Positions 26,917-37,114 of a stretch of 64,000 bases of DNA are shown piece after piece. Numbering within the stretch: the first letter of the stretch is position 1; each line of letters starts with the position of its first letter. The DNA is from Tahibacter soli (GTDB lineage Bacteria; Pseudomonadota; Gammaproteobacteria; Xanthomonadales; Rhodanobacteraceae), in NCBI RefSeq assembly GCF_025717065.2, contig NZ_JAOVZO020000019.1, positions 248,001 through 312,000 of the forward strand, read 5' to 3'. Under the pieces are notes generated by a model that worked only from the letters and a program-made list of their open reading frames with translations, was not told the DNA's origin and ran no database searches. A program made the translations under genes and the position numbers.

Positions 26917-27012
26917 TGGGGTGACGCCAGGCACTTCGTCGACCTCGACGAAGTGCGACACGTCCGCCCCCTCACCCCGGCCCTCTCCCCCAAGCAAGCT
27001 TGGGGGAGAGGG
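26878..27012. repeat. Multi-hairpin intergenic repeat, second copy
   Basis: Three stems are visible: CCCTCTCCCCC/GGGGGAGAGGG (26878-26908), a perfect 12-bp GCACTTCGTCGA/TCGACGAAGTGC (26931-26956), and CCCTCTCCCCCAAGC/GCTTGGGGGAGAGGG (26981-27012). The outer stems and the CCCCCTCACCCC phrase match the element at 21735-21869. It lies between two convergent genes, so it can terminate both, and it supplies the Nudix stop codon. Confidence 0.75.
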
Positions 27013-27015
27013 AGC

Positions 27016-28200
27016 TCAGACGCCCGGCAACGGAGGCGGTGACGCAGCCGGCGGAGGCGGCGGCAAAGCCCCGCGCGCGCGCCGGCGCAGCAGCCAGAAC
27101 GCGCCGATCGCGACCGCCACCAGCACGACCGACAGCAGCGGCCGGTACACGAACCACGCGAGCGCGATCGTCAGCATCGCCAGCGGCAGCGCGATCAAGG
27201 CCGCGACGATGCCGATGCCCTTCTGCACGAGCGTGCCGAGGATCGGCAACACGTCGAGCACGGTCGACAACCAGCCTAGGGCGGCCGACAGGCCGAACCA
27301 CATCAGCACGAAGCCGACGCCGCGCAGCACCCAGGTGAACATGCTCGCGCGCGACTGCGCCTGCGCGAACATCCGTTCGGCCGGCACGTCGCCCGAATCG
27401 AGCAGCGCGATCTCGCGCCCGTTGCTCGCCGTGTAGGCCTCGATGCGCCCGTTGCGCTGCACGCCGATCGTGCTGACGACCTGCTGCGGCACGACCGAGA
27501 ACGTCACGCGCACGTCGCCGACGGCCGGCTTGGCCGGATCGCGGCTCGTCACGAGGCGCCCGTCGTCGAGCTGGAAGCTCGCCGCGAGGTTCGGCGGCAG
27601 CTGATCGAGCGTCGGTGTCAGCGGTCGCGCGTTGCCGATGTCGTCGACGTATCGCGTCGACAGCACGAAGTCGCCGAGCCTGACCGGATCGGCGCGCACG
27701 CGGTTCGCCTCGAACGGAAACTTGTCGGGGTTGCGGTGGCCGTCGCGATGCTCGAAGCGGTCGGAGTCGATCGCGTCGTCGTCCCACTTCGTGTCGTACT
27801 CATACGTGGTGACGCGCTTTTCGCTGCCGCCGAGCTGTTTCTCGGTGCGCGTCTCCTTGTGCTCGACCCATTGAAACATTTCCACATTGCGGCTAAGCGC
27901 GATGCCGTCGGCGCGCACGCCGAACGTCGGGTCGACGAGCGTGCCGCTCGCGCTCGCGGTGCCGCCGACGTGCACGAGCTTGCCCTCGTTCGCGGGGTCG
28001 AGCGGCGCGGCCTTGACCGACACGACGGCGCCCGCGCCCTCGCGCAGCGCCTTGTGTTCGGCGACAGCGCGCCCTTCGTTCCAGAACAGCAGCGGGAACG
28101 CCGCGACGAACATCGCAAGGCCGACCAGCGCGCCGCCGAACGACTGCTTGACGCGCGAACCGTAGCCGACGGTTTCTTCGCTCGTATAGCGGTCGACCAC
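27016..28200 (-). CDS. TMEM43 (LUMA)-family membrane protein
   Basis: The 394-residue protein has an N-terminal helix (GGALVGLAMFVAAFPLLFWNEGRAV) and a large extracytoplasmic domain with the TMEM43 phrase LFWNEGRAV. Features such as EMFQWVEHKETRTEKQLGG and TTYEYDTKWDDDAIDS follow. Three C-terminal helices (residues about 285-375) and a Pro-rich end (PPPPPAASPPPLPG) close it. Bacterial TMEM43 proteins are widespread but functionally obscure; the eukaryotic relative is an inner nuclear-membrane/ER protein. It follows the DUF4920 gene by four bases, so the two form an operon. Confidence 0.9.
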   Translation of the reverse strand: MVDRYTSEETVGYGSRVKQSFGGALVGLAMFVAAFPLLFWNEGRAVAEHKALREGAGAVVSVKAAPLDPANEGKLVHVGGTASASGTLVDPTFGVRADGIALSRNVEMFQWVEHKETRTEKQLGGSEKRVTTYEYDTKWDDDAIDSDRFEHRDGHRNPDKFPFEANRVRADPVRLGDFVLSTRYVDDIGNARPLTPTLDQLPPNLAASFQLDDGRLVTSRDPAKPAVGDVRVTFSVVPQQVVSTIGVQRNGRIEAYTASNGREIALLDSGDVPAERMFAQAQSRASMFTWVLRGVGFVLMWFGLSAALGWLSTVLDVLPILGTLVQKGIGIVAALIALPLAMLTIALAWFVYRPLLSVVLVAVAIGAFWLLRRRARGALPPPPPAASPPPLPGV

Positions 28201-28204
28201 GGGA

Positions 28205-28726
28205 TCAGCCCTGCCCGATGCGGACCGACGTGGCGTCGATCGTCAGCTCGGTCTTCGACGCCGGCGTGCGGCCTTCCTTCGACAGATGTTCGACTTCGGC
28301 ATCCGACAGCGTCTTGACCTTGAGCGTGCCGTAGACGACGGCGTCGCCTTTCGCATCCTTCGGCACGCTGAACGCGTGGTCGTGCATGACGACGCGCGCG
28401 AACGAACCTTGATGTTCGAGCACCATCCAGCAGCCCTGCATCTGGCACACGTCGGTGATGCGACCGCTGAACGCGCGCGGCGCGTCGCCGACCTTCGCCG
28501 GATCGGCCGCGACATCGGCGATCGACACGGCCGTCAGCGACGCCGGCATCGGCTGGCCGTAGGTGCTGCCCGACTTTCCGGTTTCGGTCGCCTTGGCGGT
28601 GACCTTCGGATCGCAGCCGGGCTTCTCTTCGGACTTGTCGCCGTGCGCATGGTCGTCGTGCGCGTAGGCGCCGCCCGCGACGAGCGCCGTCGCCGCCAGC
28701 ATGGAGAACAAAAACCCGCGTTTCAT
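28205..28726 (-). CDS. Secreted DUF4920 protein
   Basis: The 173-residue product has a signal peptide (MKRGFLFSMLAATALVAGGAYA), a His/Asp stretch (HDDHAHGD) and a DUF4920 domain with TYGQPMPAS, GRITDVCQMQGCWMVLEHQGSFARVVMHDHAFSVPKDAKGDAVVYGTLKV. The Cys pair in DVCQMQGCWM and His residues suggest metal or heme-related binding, an inference. A strong GGGAGGGG ribosome site precedes the ATG. It sits between the MBL hydrolase gene (38 bp upstream) and the TMEM43 gene. Confidence 0.85.
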   Translation of the reverse strand: MKRGFLFSMLAATALVAGGAYAHDDHAHGDKSEEKPGCDPKVTAKATETGKSGSTYGQPMPASLTAVSIADVAADPAKVGDAPRAFSGRITDVCQMQGCWMVLEHQGSFARVVMHDHAFSVPKDAKGDAVVYGTLKVKTLSDAEVEHLSKEGRTPASKTELTIDATSVRIGQG

Positions 28727-28764
28727 CGCACACCCCTCCCGGAAGCCTCGCGGCGGTGCGGCTA

Positions 28765-29625
28765 CTATGCCTCCAGCGCGACGAGTTGCGCCACCTCTCG
28801 GGTCGTACCGAATTTGCCTTTGTCGTCGCGAACGACGTCGGCCATCGCGCATTGCGCGTCGTGCGTGAAAAACAGCCGCACGCCGCGCGCGAGCTTGTCT
28901 TCGAGAAAGCGCCGCTTCTCGTCGATCAGCAATTCGGGATAGCGGTCGTAGCCCATCGTCACCGGCAGATGCACCCAAGGCCGGCCCGGGATCAGGTCGG
29001 CGCAGAAGACCACGCCGCCGTCGCCGCCGATTTCGGCGAGCATCAGGCCCGGTGTATGGCCGTTCGAGTAGCTGAAACGCACGGCTTTGCCCAGCGTTTC
29101 GGAATATTCGCCGTCGACGATTTCGAGCCGCCCGGACGCTTCGAGCAGGCCCTGCAGCTCGGCGATGAACGACGCGCGATCGCGCGGGTGCGGCTTCAAC
29201 GCGCGCTCCCAGCATTCGCGGCTGACGAGGTAGCGCGCGTTCGGAAACAGCAGCCGCGGCGGAGCGCCTTCTTCCCACGCGGCCAGGAGGCCGCCGGCGT
29301 GGTCGAAGTGCAGGTGCGACAGCACGACCGCGTCGATGTCCTCGTGCGAGAAACCGGCTTGCGCCAGCGAATCGAGCAGCACGTGGCGGCTTTCGACGAC
29401 GCCGAAGCGTTCGCGCAGCTTCGGCTCGAAGAACGCGCCGATGCCGGTTTCGAATAGAACCTTTCTGTCATTGATTCCTTCAATGAGCAGGCAGCGGCAC
29501 GCGAGCGGAATGCGGTTCTGCGCATCCGGCGTTATCCACTTTTCCCACATGCCACGCGGCACGTTGCCGAACATCGCGCCGCCGTCGAGCTGCTGCGAAT
29601 TGCCCAGAAGCGAATGGAGTTTCAT
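28765..29625 (-). CDS. MBL-fold metallo-hydrolase
   Basis: The 286-residue protein has the zinc motif [10 protein letters not shown], upstream [11 protein letters not shown], and later [14 protein letters not shown] and [17 protein letters not shown]. This gives the His/Asp ligands of quorum-quenching-lactonase-like or N-acyl hydrolase-like MBL enzymes. The substrate is unknown. The start overlaps the stop of ggt by four bases (ATGA), which places it in the ferredoxin-ggt-MBL chain. Confidence 0.9.
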   Translation of the reverse strand: MKLHSLLGNSQQLDGGAMFGNVPRGMWEKWITPDAQNRIPLACRCLLIEGINDRKVLFETGIGAFFEPKLRERFGVVESRHVLLDSLAQAGFSHEDIDAVVLSHLHFDHAGGLLAAWEEGAPPRLLFPNARYLVSRECWERALKPHPRDRASFIAELQGLLEASGRLEIVDGEYSETLGKAVRFSYSNGHTPGLMLAEIGGDGGVVFCADLIPGRPWVHLPVTMGYDRYPELLIDEKRRFLEDKLARGVRLFFTHDAQCAMADVVRDDKGKFGTTREVAQLVALEA

Positions 29626-31316
29626 CGCCCGATCTCCCTCACGTCGGCCTTGCCCGAATCGCCGCGCGGATCGGCGCCGCCGCGCATCTGCCCGGTCGCG
29701 CGGTTCCAGTCGACCGCGTTCATGAAGCCCCACGGCCGTTCGCCGTCGCTGAGCACGTGGCCCATCGCTTCGAGCGCCTTGCGCTCGTCGCGCGTGAAGG
29801 CGTCCTGCTCGATCGAAATCACGTCGGGCAGGAACTGGTGGTGGAAGCGCTTGTTCGCGACGAGCTTGTCCGGTGCGTCGCCGTCGAACCACGCGAGGAT
29901 GCCTTCGAGCACCATCGTGATGATGCGGCTGCCGCCCGGCGTGCCGATGACGAGCGTGCGGTCGGCGCCGACGACGAAGGTCGGCGTCATCGACGACAGC
30001 GGCCGGCGTCCGGGCTTCGGCGCGTTCGCGTCGGCGCCGACGAGGCCGTACGCGTTCGGCGCGCCGGCCTTGAGCGCGAAGTCGTCCATTTCGTTGTTCA
30101 GCACGAAGCCCGTGCCCGGCACGACGAACGCGGCGCCGTAAGGCAGATTCACCGTCTGCGTCACCGCGGCGAGATTGCCGTCGGCGTCGACGATCGAGAA
30201 GTGCGTCGTATCGGTACCCTGCTCCGGCGCCATGTAGCCCGGCAGGTCGTCGCTCTTCGTCGCCTTCTTCGGATGGATCGACGCGCGCAGACCCGCGGCG
30301 TACAGCGGGCTCGTGAGCTCCGCGACCGGCATCTTCACGTAGTCCGGATCGCCGAGATACTCGGCGCGATCGCGATACGCGCGGCGCATCGCCTCGACGA
30401 CGAGATGCGTGCGTTCGACGCGGCCGAGCTTCTTCAAATCGTAACCTTGCAGAATATTGAACATTTCCGCGAGTGCGATGCCGCCCGACGACGGCGGCGG
30501 CGCCGTGACGATGCGATGGCCGCGATAGTCGAACGCGATCGGCTCGCGCTCCTTCACCTTGTAGCCGGAAAGATCGGCGAGGCTCCACGTGCCGCCGGCC
30601 GCCTTGACGCCGTCGACGAGCTTCTTGGCGTATTCGCCTTCGTAGAAGCCGGCGTGCCCCTTGCTCGCGATCAGCTCGAGCGTGCGCGCGAGATCGGGGT
30701 TCTTGAGCACCCAGCCGGCCTTCGGCACTTCGCCGCCGGGCAGGAACAGCGCGGCGGAGCCGGGATAGCGCGCGAGCACGTCCTTGCGGCTCGCCAGGCG
30801 GCCCAGGCTGCGCGCATCGGGCGCGAAGCCCTCGCGCGCGAGGCGGATCGCGGGCGCGAGCGATTGCGACAATTTCAATTTTCCATAATGCTCGGCAACC
30901 CAGACGAGCGCCGCGGGCTCGCCGGGAATGCCGGCCGCGAGCGGGCCGTTGACCGACTTGTCGCGGTCGAGGTCGCCCTTGGCGTCGAGGTATTGCTTGG
31001 CGTCGGTCGCAGCCGGGGCGGTTTCGCGCGCATCGACCATCACCTGCCTGCCGTCGCTCGCACGATGCAGCAGAAAGAACGCGCCGCCGCCGATGCCGGA
31101 ACTCTGCGGTTCGACGACCGACAGCGCCGCGCTCACCGCGACGGCCGCGTCGAACGCGTTGCCGCCCTTGGCGAGCACTTCGAAGCCGGCGTCGGTGGCG
31201 AGCTTGTGGGCGCTCGAAATCGCGGCCTGACGCGTCGCGCGTTCGGCGGCGCCGGCCGGCAGCGCGACGGCGGCGAGCGCGAGAGCCAAAAATAGCGGGC
31301 GGAGGGAACGGATCAT
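29622..31316 (-). CDS. ggt: Gamma-glutamyltransferase
   Basis: The 564-residue protein has a signal peptide ([19 protein letters not shown]) and the gamma-glutamyltranspeptidase features [28 protein letters not shown] and the autocatalytic site [13 protein letters not shown], whose Thr becomes the N-terminal nucleophile of the small subunit. [16 protein letters not shown] and [11 protein letters not shown] also match. It cleaves glutathione and other gamma-glutamyl compounds in the periplasm. It overlaps both neighbours by four bases. The length fits the family. Confidence 0.96.
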   Translation of the reverse strand: MIRSLRPLFLALALAAVALPAGAAERATRQAAISSAHKLATDAGFEVLAKGGNAFDAAVAVSAALSVVEPQSSGIGGGAFFLLHRASDGRQVMVDARETAPAATDAKQYLDAKGDLDRDKSVNGPLAAGIPGEPAALVWVAEHYGKLKLSQSLAPAIRLAREGFAPDARSLGRLASRKDVLARYPGSAALFLPGGEVPKAGWVLKNPDLARTLELIASKGHAGFYEGEYAKKLVDGVKAAGGTWSLADLSGYKVKEREPIAFDYRGHRIVTAPPPSSGGIALAEMFNILQGYDLKKLGRVERTHLVVEAMRRAYRDRAEYLGDPDYVKMPVAELTSPLYAAGLRASIHPKKATKSDDLPGYMAPEQGTDTTHFSIVDADGNLAAVTQTVNLPYGAAFVVPGTGFVLNNEMDDFALKAGAPNAYGLVGADANAPKPGRRPLSSMTPTFVVGADRTLVIGTPGGSRIITMVLEGILAWFDGDAPDKLVANKRFHHQFLPDVISIEQDAFTRDERKALEAMGHVLSDGERPWGFMNAVDWNRATGQMRGGADPRGDSGKADVREIGR

Positions 31317-31573
31317 CGTTCGGGTTCCTTGCCGGTCAGAGCGGCGTATTTGTCGAGCAGCTGCTCGCGGGATTCGCCGAGCGCGGCGTCGACGAAAATG
31401 CATTCGACCGGGCAGACCTCGATGCACTGCGGCACGTCGTAGTGGCCGACGCATTCGGTGCACAGGTTCGGCGCGATCTCGTAGATCTCCGGGCCCATGG
31501 AGATCGCCTTGTTCGGGCAGACCGGCTCGCAGACGTCGCAGTTGACGCAGAGTTCGGTGATTTTGAGGGCCAT
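31313..31573 (-). CDS. YfhL/Allochromatium-type 2[4Fe-4S] ferredoxin
   Basis: The 86-residue protein begins [21 protein letters not shown] and has the second cluster motif [23 protein letters not shown], with the insertion typical of Allochromatium-type ferredoxins. It carries electrons in the cytoplasm; the redox partner is unknown. In many Xanthomonadales it lies next to coaD and rsmD, as here. Its stop overlaps the ggt start. Confidence 0.94.
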   Translation of the reverse strand: MALKITELCVNCDVCEPVCPNKAISMGPEIYEIAPNLCTECVGHYDVPQCIEVCPVECIFVDAALGESREQLLDKYAALTGKEPER

Positions 31574-31680
31574 ACACGTAGCGGCGAACGTGACGCGCGT
31601 GGTCGCGCAGTCGAAGGGGATGGCGCTCGGGGGCGGGGTTTTCAACCGGCAGCCGGTCGAATCGCGCCGCGCCTCGTGCT

Positions 31681-31910
31681 CGTCATTCCGGCGGAGGCCC
31701 GAATCCAGCTTTTCGCTCTTGCTCGTCATTCCAGCGCAAGCTGGGATCCAGTCTTTGATTTCGACGACTCAACAGCAAAAGCTGGATCCCAGCTTTCGCT
31801 GGGATGACGAGCCAAGGAGCAACGGCAAGAACTGGATCCCGGCCTTCGCCGGGATGACGAGCCAAGGAGCAACGGCAAGCGCTGGATCCCGGCCTTCGCC
31901 GGGATGACGA
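31681..31910. repeat. Tandem and inverted REP-like hairpin repeats (50-bp period)
   Basis: Three direct units start at 31781, 31831 and 31881, exactly 50 bp apart. Each has a CTGGATCCCGGCCTTCGCC-type core that folds as ATCCCGGC-CTTC-GCCGGGAT; the units differ at a few bases, and the last is truncated after GGATGACGA. Two inverted units lie to the left (about 31681-31708 and 31721-31751), so GCTGGGATCCAG and CTGGATCCCAGC can form a longer 12-bp stem. The array fills the 375 bp between the lipoprotein and ferredoxin genes. A single degenerate copy lies near 5.6 kb. Confidence 0.8.
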
Positions 31911-31945
31911 ACTGACAAAGCCGTGCGCTACGCGCACGGGTCAGT
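31911..31945 (-). terminator. Terminator after the lipoprotein gene
   Basis: An inner stem CCGTGCGC/GCGCACGG with a TAC loop and an outer ACTGA/TCAGT pairing lie directly after the lipoprotein stop. On the minus strand the inner stem is followed by CTTTGTC, a weak U-tract. Confidence 0.5.
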
Positions 31946-31948
31946 TCG

Positions 31949-32452
31949 TCACTTCATCTCGACGAAGCGATACACCGCGCTCGTCGGCGCGAGCGCATCC
32001 TGCACGCGCTGCTGGTCGGCGGTCGCGCCGATGAACAGCACGACGACGTCCTTGAACGCGCCGGCCTTGGCATCCTTGAACGCGTCGAGGATCAGATCGC
32101 CGGTCAGCTTCGAATCGGGACCGCCGAAGGCGACCATGTTGCCCGGCAGCACCGTGCGCGCGACCACCACCTGCACGTTCTGCAGCTGATTGATGCGCTG
32201 GTCCTGCGCTTCCTGGCTGTCGCCGCCCGGCACGAAATACATGTACGGACGGCCCGACGTCACGCCGGCCATGTTGCGCTTGACGACATCGACGAGATAC
32301 GCCTTCCAGGCCTGCGTGTTGTTCGGGTCGGTCGGCATCTTCACTTCGACGGCAACCGGCGCGGCGGCCTTTTCTTCCTCTTTCTTGTCGCACGCGGCGA
32401 GCGCAAAAGTGGAAAGTACGCCAATCATGGCAATCTGGAGAAACTTACGCAT
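31949..32452 (-). CDS. Lipoprotein of unknown function in the coaD operon
   Basis: The 167-residue product has a lipoprotein signal (MRKFLQIAMIGVLSTFALAAC; lipobox ALAAC) followed by a charged DKKEEEKAAAP linker. A globular domain with QAWKAYLVDVVKRNM, PYMYFVPGGDSQEAQ and VVARTVLPGNMVAFGGPDS follows. I do not recognise the fold. It follows coaD by 17 bp and is probably co-transcribed; it should be anchored in an envelope membrane. Confidence 0.75.
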   Translation of the reverse strand: MRKFLQIAMIGVLSTFALAACDKKEEEKAAAPVAVEVKMPTDPNNTQAWKAYLVDVVKRNMAGVTSGRPYMYFVPGGDSQEAQDQRINQLQNVQVVVARTVLPGNMVAFGGPDSKLTGDLILDAFKDAKAGAFKDVVVLFIGATADQQRVQDALAPTSAVYRFVEMK

Positions 32453-32469
32453 ATCGTTCACCTTGTTTG

Positions 32470-33580
<1,111 letters not shown>

Positions 33581-33686
33581 GAAGACGGCTTGTTCGAGGC
33601 GGGTTTGCCCGCATAGCACGGAGACGCCGGGCGTTGCGGCGTCGGTGTTAGCATTCGCCGCTTATTGTCGTTGAACCCGGTATCCG

Positions 33687-34841
33687 ATGTTCAAGTTCTG
33701 GAAGAAATCGCCGAAGGACGCGGAAAAACAGCAGGTTGCGCCCGCCGACGCGGCCGTTGCCGATGTGCCGGCCGAGGCGGCGGCGGACGTTGCCGCGCAG
33801 CCGATCGAGCCGGCGGCGAACCCCGTCGAGCCGATCGTCGAGCCGGCGCTGCTGCCCGCGGCCGAATTCGTCGCCGAGGCGCCGCTCGCCGTCGCGCCCG
33901 TGCCCGACGCCGCGGCCGTTCCCGCGAAGAAGACGTGGCGCGAGCGCCTGTCCGGCAGCGCGTTCGCGAAGAATCTCGGCGCGCTGTTCTCGCGCAAGCC
34001 GAAGCTCGACGACGCGCTGCTCGACGAACTCGAGACCGCGCTGATCACGGCCGATGTCGGCGTCGCGGCGAGCACCGACCTCGTCGAAAACCTGCGCCGC
34101 CGCGTGAACAAGCGCGAATTCGAGGACGCGACGCAACTGCTCGCCGCGCTGCGCGAAGCGCTGATCGCCCTGCTCGTGCCGGTGGCGCGCCCGCTCGCGA
34201 TCGCGCCGGAACACAAGCCGTTCGTGCTGCTGATGGTCGGCGTCAACGGCGTCGGCAAGACGACGACGATCGGCAAGCTCGCACGCCGCTACCAGCAGGA
34301 AGGCCACGATCTGATGCTCGCGGCCGGCGACACGTTCCGCGCCGCCGCGGTCGAACAGCTGAAGACGTGGGGCGAGCGCAATCGCGTGCCGGTCATCGCG
34401 CAGGGGTCCGGCGCCGACGCCGCGAGCGTGATCTTCGATGCGCTGCAGTCGGCGAAATCCAAGGGCGCCGACCTTCTCATCGCCGACACGGCCGGCCGCC
34501 TGCACACGCAGTCGGGCCTGATGGACGAGCTGTCGAAGATCCGCCGCGTGCTCGGCAAGCTCGACGCGAGCGCCCCGCACGAAGTGCTGCTCGTGATCGA
34601 CGGCACCACCGGCCAGAACGCCATCAACCAGGTGCGCCAGTTTCGCGCGGCGATCGGCGTGACGGGCCTCGTCGTATCGAAGCTCGACGGCACCGCGAAA
34701 GGCGGCGTGATCTTCGCGCTGGCGAAGGAGTTCGGCCTGCCGATACGTTTCGTCGGACTCGGCGAAAGCCTCGACGACCTGCGCGTGTTCGACCCGGCCG
34801 CGTTCGTCGACGGACTGCTGCCGCAGAATCTCGCGGCTTAG
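33687..34841 (+). CDS. ftsY: Signal recognition particle receptor
   Basis: The 384-residue protein has an acidic Ala/Pro-rich A domain (about 1-85) and a helical N domain. The GTPase G domain carries GVNGVGKTTTIGKLA (P-loop), DTFRAAAVEQLK, IADTAGRLHTQ, SKLDGTAKGG and FVGLGESLDDLRVFDP. FtsY docks ribosome-SRP complexes at the inner membrane. The short acidic N-terminus is normal for this lineage. Confidence 0.97.
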   Translation: MFKFWKKSPKDAEKQQVAPADAAVADVPAEAAADVAAQPIEPAANPVEPIVEPALLPAAEFVAEAPLAVAPVPDAAAVPAKKTWRERLSGSAFAKNLGALFSRKPKLDDALLDELETALITADVGVAASTDLVENLRRRVNKREFEDATQLLAALREALIALLVPVARPLAIAPEHKPFVLLMVGVNGVGKTTTIGKLARRYQQEGHDLMLAAGDTFRAAAVEQLKTWGERNRVPVIAQGSGADAASVIFDALQSAKSKGADLLIADTAGRLHTQSGLMDELSKIRRVLGKLDASAPHEVLLVIDGTTGQNAINQVRQFRAAIGVTGLVVSKLDGTAKGGVIFALAKEFGLPIRFVGLGESLDDLRVFDPAAFVDGLLPQNLAA

Positions 34842-34895
34842 TGAAAACGTGAAGAAAACGCAAAACGAAGCGCGCGGAAGCGCGGCAAGGTGGGC

Positions 34896-34919
34896 CCGGC
34901 GGTGGCTGCCCACCGCCGG
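34896..34919 (+). terminator. Hairpin downstream of ftsY
   Basis: CCGGCGGTGG and CCACCGCCGG form a perfect 10-bp stem with a CTGC loop 55 bp past the ftsY stop. No T-run follows, so it is a weak or Rho-assisted terminator at best. Confidence 0.4.
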
Positions 34920-35057
34920 ACCCGCTCACGCTTTCCGCCAGGGGGGCCAGCTTGGGCGCGAGCATCGCCGTGCGACTCTCCGTCCTGGGTCGTCGCGCCG
35001 GCCCGCGCATTATGCACCCGTCGCGAATATCCATCAATCCACTTTTTTTGCGACGCA

Positions 35058-35702
35058 ATGACACTGCGCCGCGTCCTGCGCTACGGCCTGATCTCGCTGC
35101 TCGTCGCCGTCGTCGCGGCGGTGTTGCTCTTGCGCCACTACGCGCAGCCCGAGAAGATCGCCGCCGCGCTGATCGCGCAGACCCGCGACAGACTCGGCCT
35201 GGAACTGTCGTTCGCCGGCGATCCGCGCTATGCGTTCTGGCCGAAGCTGCGCCTCGAACTCGATGACGCGCAGTTGCGCGTTCCCGGCGCGAAGACGCCG
35301 CTGCTGACCGTCGCACACACCGGTGTCACGTTGCCGTGGAGCAGCCTGCGCACGTCGACGCTCGCGATCGAAACGCTGCGACTGACCGAACCCGCGCTCG
35401 ACCTCGACGAGACGAACGCGTGGCTCGCCGCGTCGCCGGCCGGCGCCGTGCCGGATATCCGCGCCGGTATCGTTATCGCGAAAGGCAATATTCGACGCGA
35501 CGGCAAACCGTTCGTCGTCGGACTCTCGCTCGACGGCGAACTCGACCTGCCCGCGCTCGCCGCGTGGTGGCGTGCGCTCGCGGCGCACGCGAACGATGCG
35601 GCGCCGCTGCCGCCGCTGCCCATGAACGCGACGATCGAACGCATCGACGCCGGCGGCGCGACGCTCTCGGGACTCGTCATCGAAACGGAAAACCCGCCGT
35701 GA
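35058..35702 (+). CDS. Short AsmA-like membrane-anchored protein
   Basis: The 214-residue protein has a single N-terminal helix (LRYGLISLLVAVVAAVLLLRHY). An AsmA/TamB-type beta-rich start follows: LGLELSFAGDPRYAFWPKLRLELDDAQLRVPGAKTPLLTVAHTGVTLPWSSL and LAIETLRLTEPALDL. Full AsmA proteins exceed 600 residues, so this is a short or truncated relative. It directly precedes mutY with a GTGA overlap, an order seen in related genomes. It probably faces the periplasm and may affect envelope lipid handling. Confidence 0.8.
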   Translation: MTLRRVLRYGLISLLVAVVAAVLLLRHYAQPEKIAAALIAQTRDRLGLELSFAGDPRYAFWPKLRLELDDAQLRVPGAKTPLLTVAHTGVTLPWSSLRTSTLAIETLRLTEPALDLDETNAWLAASPAGAVPDIRAGIVIAKGNIRRDGKPFVVGLSLDGELDLPALAAWWRALAAHANDAAPLPPLPMNATIERIDAGGATLSGLVIETENPP

Positions 35703-36760
35703 TCGCCGGGCGCCTGCTCGCGTGGTACGACCTGCACGGCCGCAAGGATCTGCCGTGGCAGCATCCGCGCACGCCGTATCGCGTGTGGCTGTCGGAAATC
35801 ATGCTGCAGCAGACGCAGGTCGCCACGGTGATCGGCTATTTCGAGCGCTTCGTCGCGGCGCTGCCGGACCTGCCATCGCTCGCCGCCGCGCCGCAGGACG
35901 ACGTGCTCGCGCTGTGGGCGGGCCTGGGCTACTACAGCCGCGCGCGCAATCTGCACCGCGCGGCGAAGCTGTGCATCGAGCGCCACGGCGGCGAACTGCC
36001 GCGCGACATCGCAGCGCTGTCCGACCTGCCCGGCATCGGCCGCTCGACCGCCGGCGCGATACTCGCGCAGGCATTCGGACTGCGGCATCCGATACTCGAC
36101 GGCAACGTCAAGCGCGTGCTGTCGCGGTACCACGGCGTGCACGGCTGGGCCGGCGCGACGCGCACGGCCGAAATCCTGTGGGCGCATGCCGAAGCGAACA
36201 CGCCGAACGAGCGCCTGGCCGATTACACGCAGGCGATCATGGATCTGGGCGCCACGCTGTGCGCGCGCAGCCGGCCGCGCTGCGACGCGTGCCCGCTCAA
36301 GGAGGACTGCGTCGCGCGCCGCGACGGACTGACCGTACTGCTGCCGACGAAGAAAGCGCCCAAGCGCGTGCCGACGCGGCAGACGTGCCTCCTGATCCTG
36401 CGCGACGCGCACGGCCGCGTGCTGCTCGAACGCCGGCCGCCGACCGGCGTGTGGGCGCAGTTGTGGAGCCTGCCCGAAACCGATTCGATCGACGCGGCGA
36501 CAGCCGCGGCGCACAAGCTCGGCGCGCGCGCCGACGCGTTCGCCCCGCTCGACCCGTTCGTGCACGTGTTCACGCACTACCGGCTCGAGATCAGCCCGTA
36601 CCTCGCGTCGGCCGCGCCGCTGCCGCGCGTGGCCGACGGCGACGGCGTGCGCTGGTGCAGCGAGCGGGACATCGCCGCGCTCGGCCTGCCCGCGCCGGTG
36701 AAGAAACTGCTGCAGACGATGCACGGCGGCACCGTGCAGATGTTAGGCGGCGGCGCATAG
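35699..36760 (+). CDS. mutY: A/G-specific adenine DNA glycosylase
   Basis: The 353-residue protein has QHPRTPYRVWLSEIMLQQTQVATVI, the helix-hairpin-helix LPGIGRSTAGAILAQAFG, catalytic Asp in ILDGNVKRVLSRY, and the [4Fe-4S] ligands in CARSRPRCDACPLKEDC. The C-terminal MutT-like domain that recognises 8-oxoG runs from RQTCLLILRDAHGRVLLERRP to the end. It removes adenine opposite 8-oxoguanine. The GTG start overlaps the AsmA-like stop. Confidence 0.97.
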   Translation: MIAGRLLAWYDLHGRKDLPWQHPRTPYRVWLSEIMLQQTQVATVIGYFERFVAALPDLPSLAAAPQDDVLALWAGLGYYSRARNLHRAAKLCIERHGGELPRDIAALSDLPGIGRSTAGAILAQAFGLRHPILDGNVKRVLSRYHGVHGWAGATRTAEILWAHAEANTPNERLADYTQAIMDLGATLCARSRPRCDACPLKEDCVARRDGLTVLLPTKKAPKRVPTRQTCLLILRDAHGRVLLERRPPTGVWAQLWSLPETDSIDAATAAAHKLGARADAFAPLDPFVHVFTHYRLEISPYLASAAPLPRVADGDGVRWCSERDIAALGLPAPVKKLLQTMHGGTVQMLGGGA

Positions 36761-36788
36761 CGCGCCGCCGCCGCGCGAGCGGAGCGAG

Positions 36789-37058
36789 CTACTCGAAGCC
36801 GTCGCCGGAGATCGCGTCGCTGTCGACGTCGAGGCCGACCGGCAGCGTCACGAACCGTTTGCGCGGATCGTTGCTGTACAGGCACAACAGCGCCTCGTAA
36901 CGGCCGTCGCCGAGATTCGTCGCGTCGACGCGCACGGTCGCGGCGGTTTCGTCGTCGGGCGCGAGCGTGCTCGCCGATTTCATCGCGCAGACGCTGCCGG
37001 CCGCGCTCGACGAAGTGGGCGTCGCGGAGGCCTGAGGTGCGGTCGCGGCCGTTGGCGT
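36789..37058 (-). pseudogene. C-terminal remnant of a secreted DGFE-tail protein
   Basis: The open frame (90 codons, only 64 after the first Met) reads as the last Ig-like module of a secreted repeat protein ([36 protein letters not shown]) followed by [12 protein letters not shown]. The same module-plus-tail layout ends the FG-GAP protein near 56 kb (LNATGLAAGDYTANVCVASN). There is no signal peptide, and a stop lies 25 codons upstream of the first Met, so it looks like the 3' end of a decayed gene. A short expressed protein cannot be excluded. Confidence 0.55.
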
Positions 37059-37114
37059 TCAAAATACGCAATCCGTCCGGTCCGAACCGCGGCCGGACTC
37101 ACTGTGGAGCCTCC

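Noticed and set aside
31781..31910. Regularly spaced repeats considered as a CRISPR array
   Set aside because: The whole 50-bp unit repeats, including the would-be spacers, and there are no cas genes.
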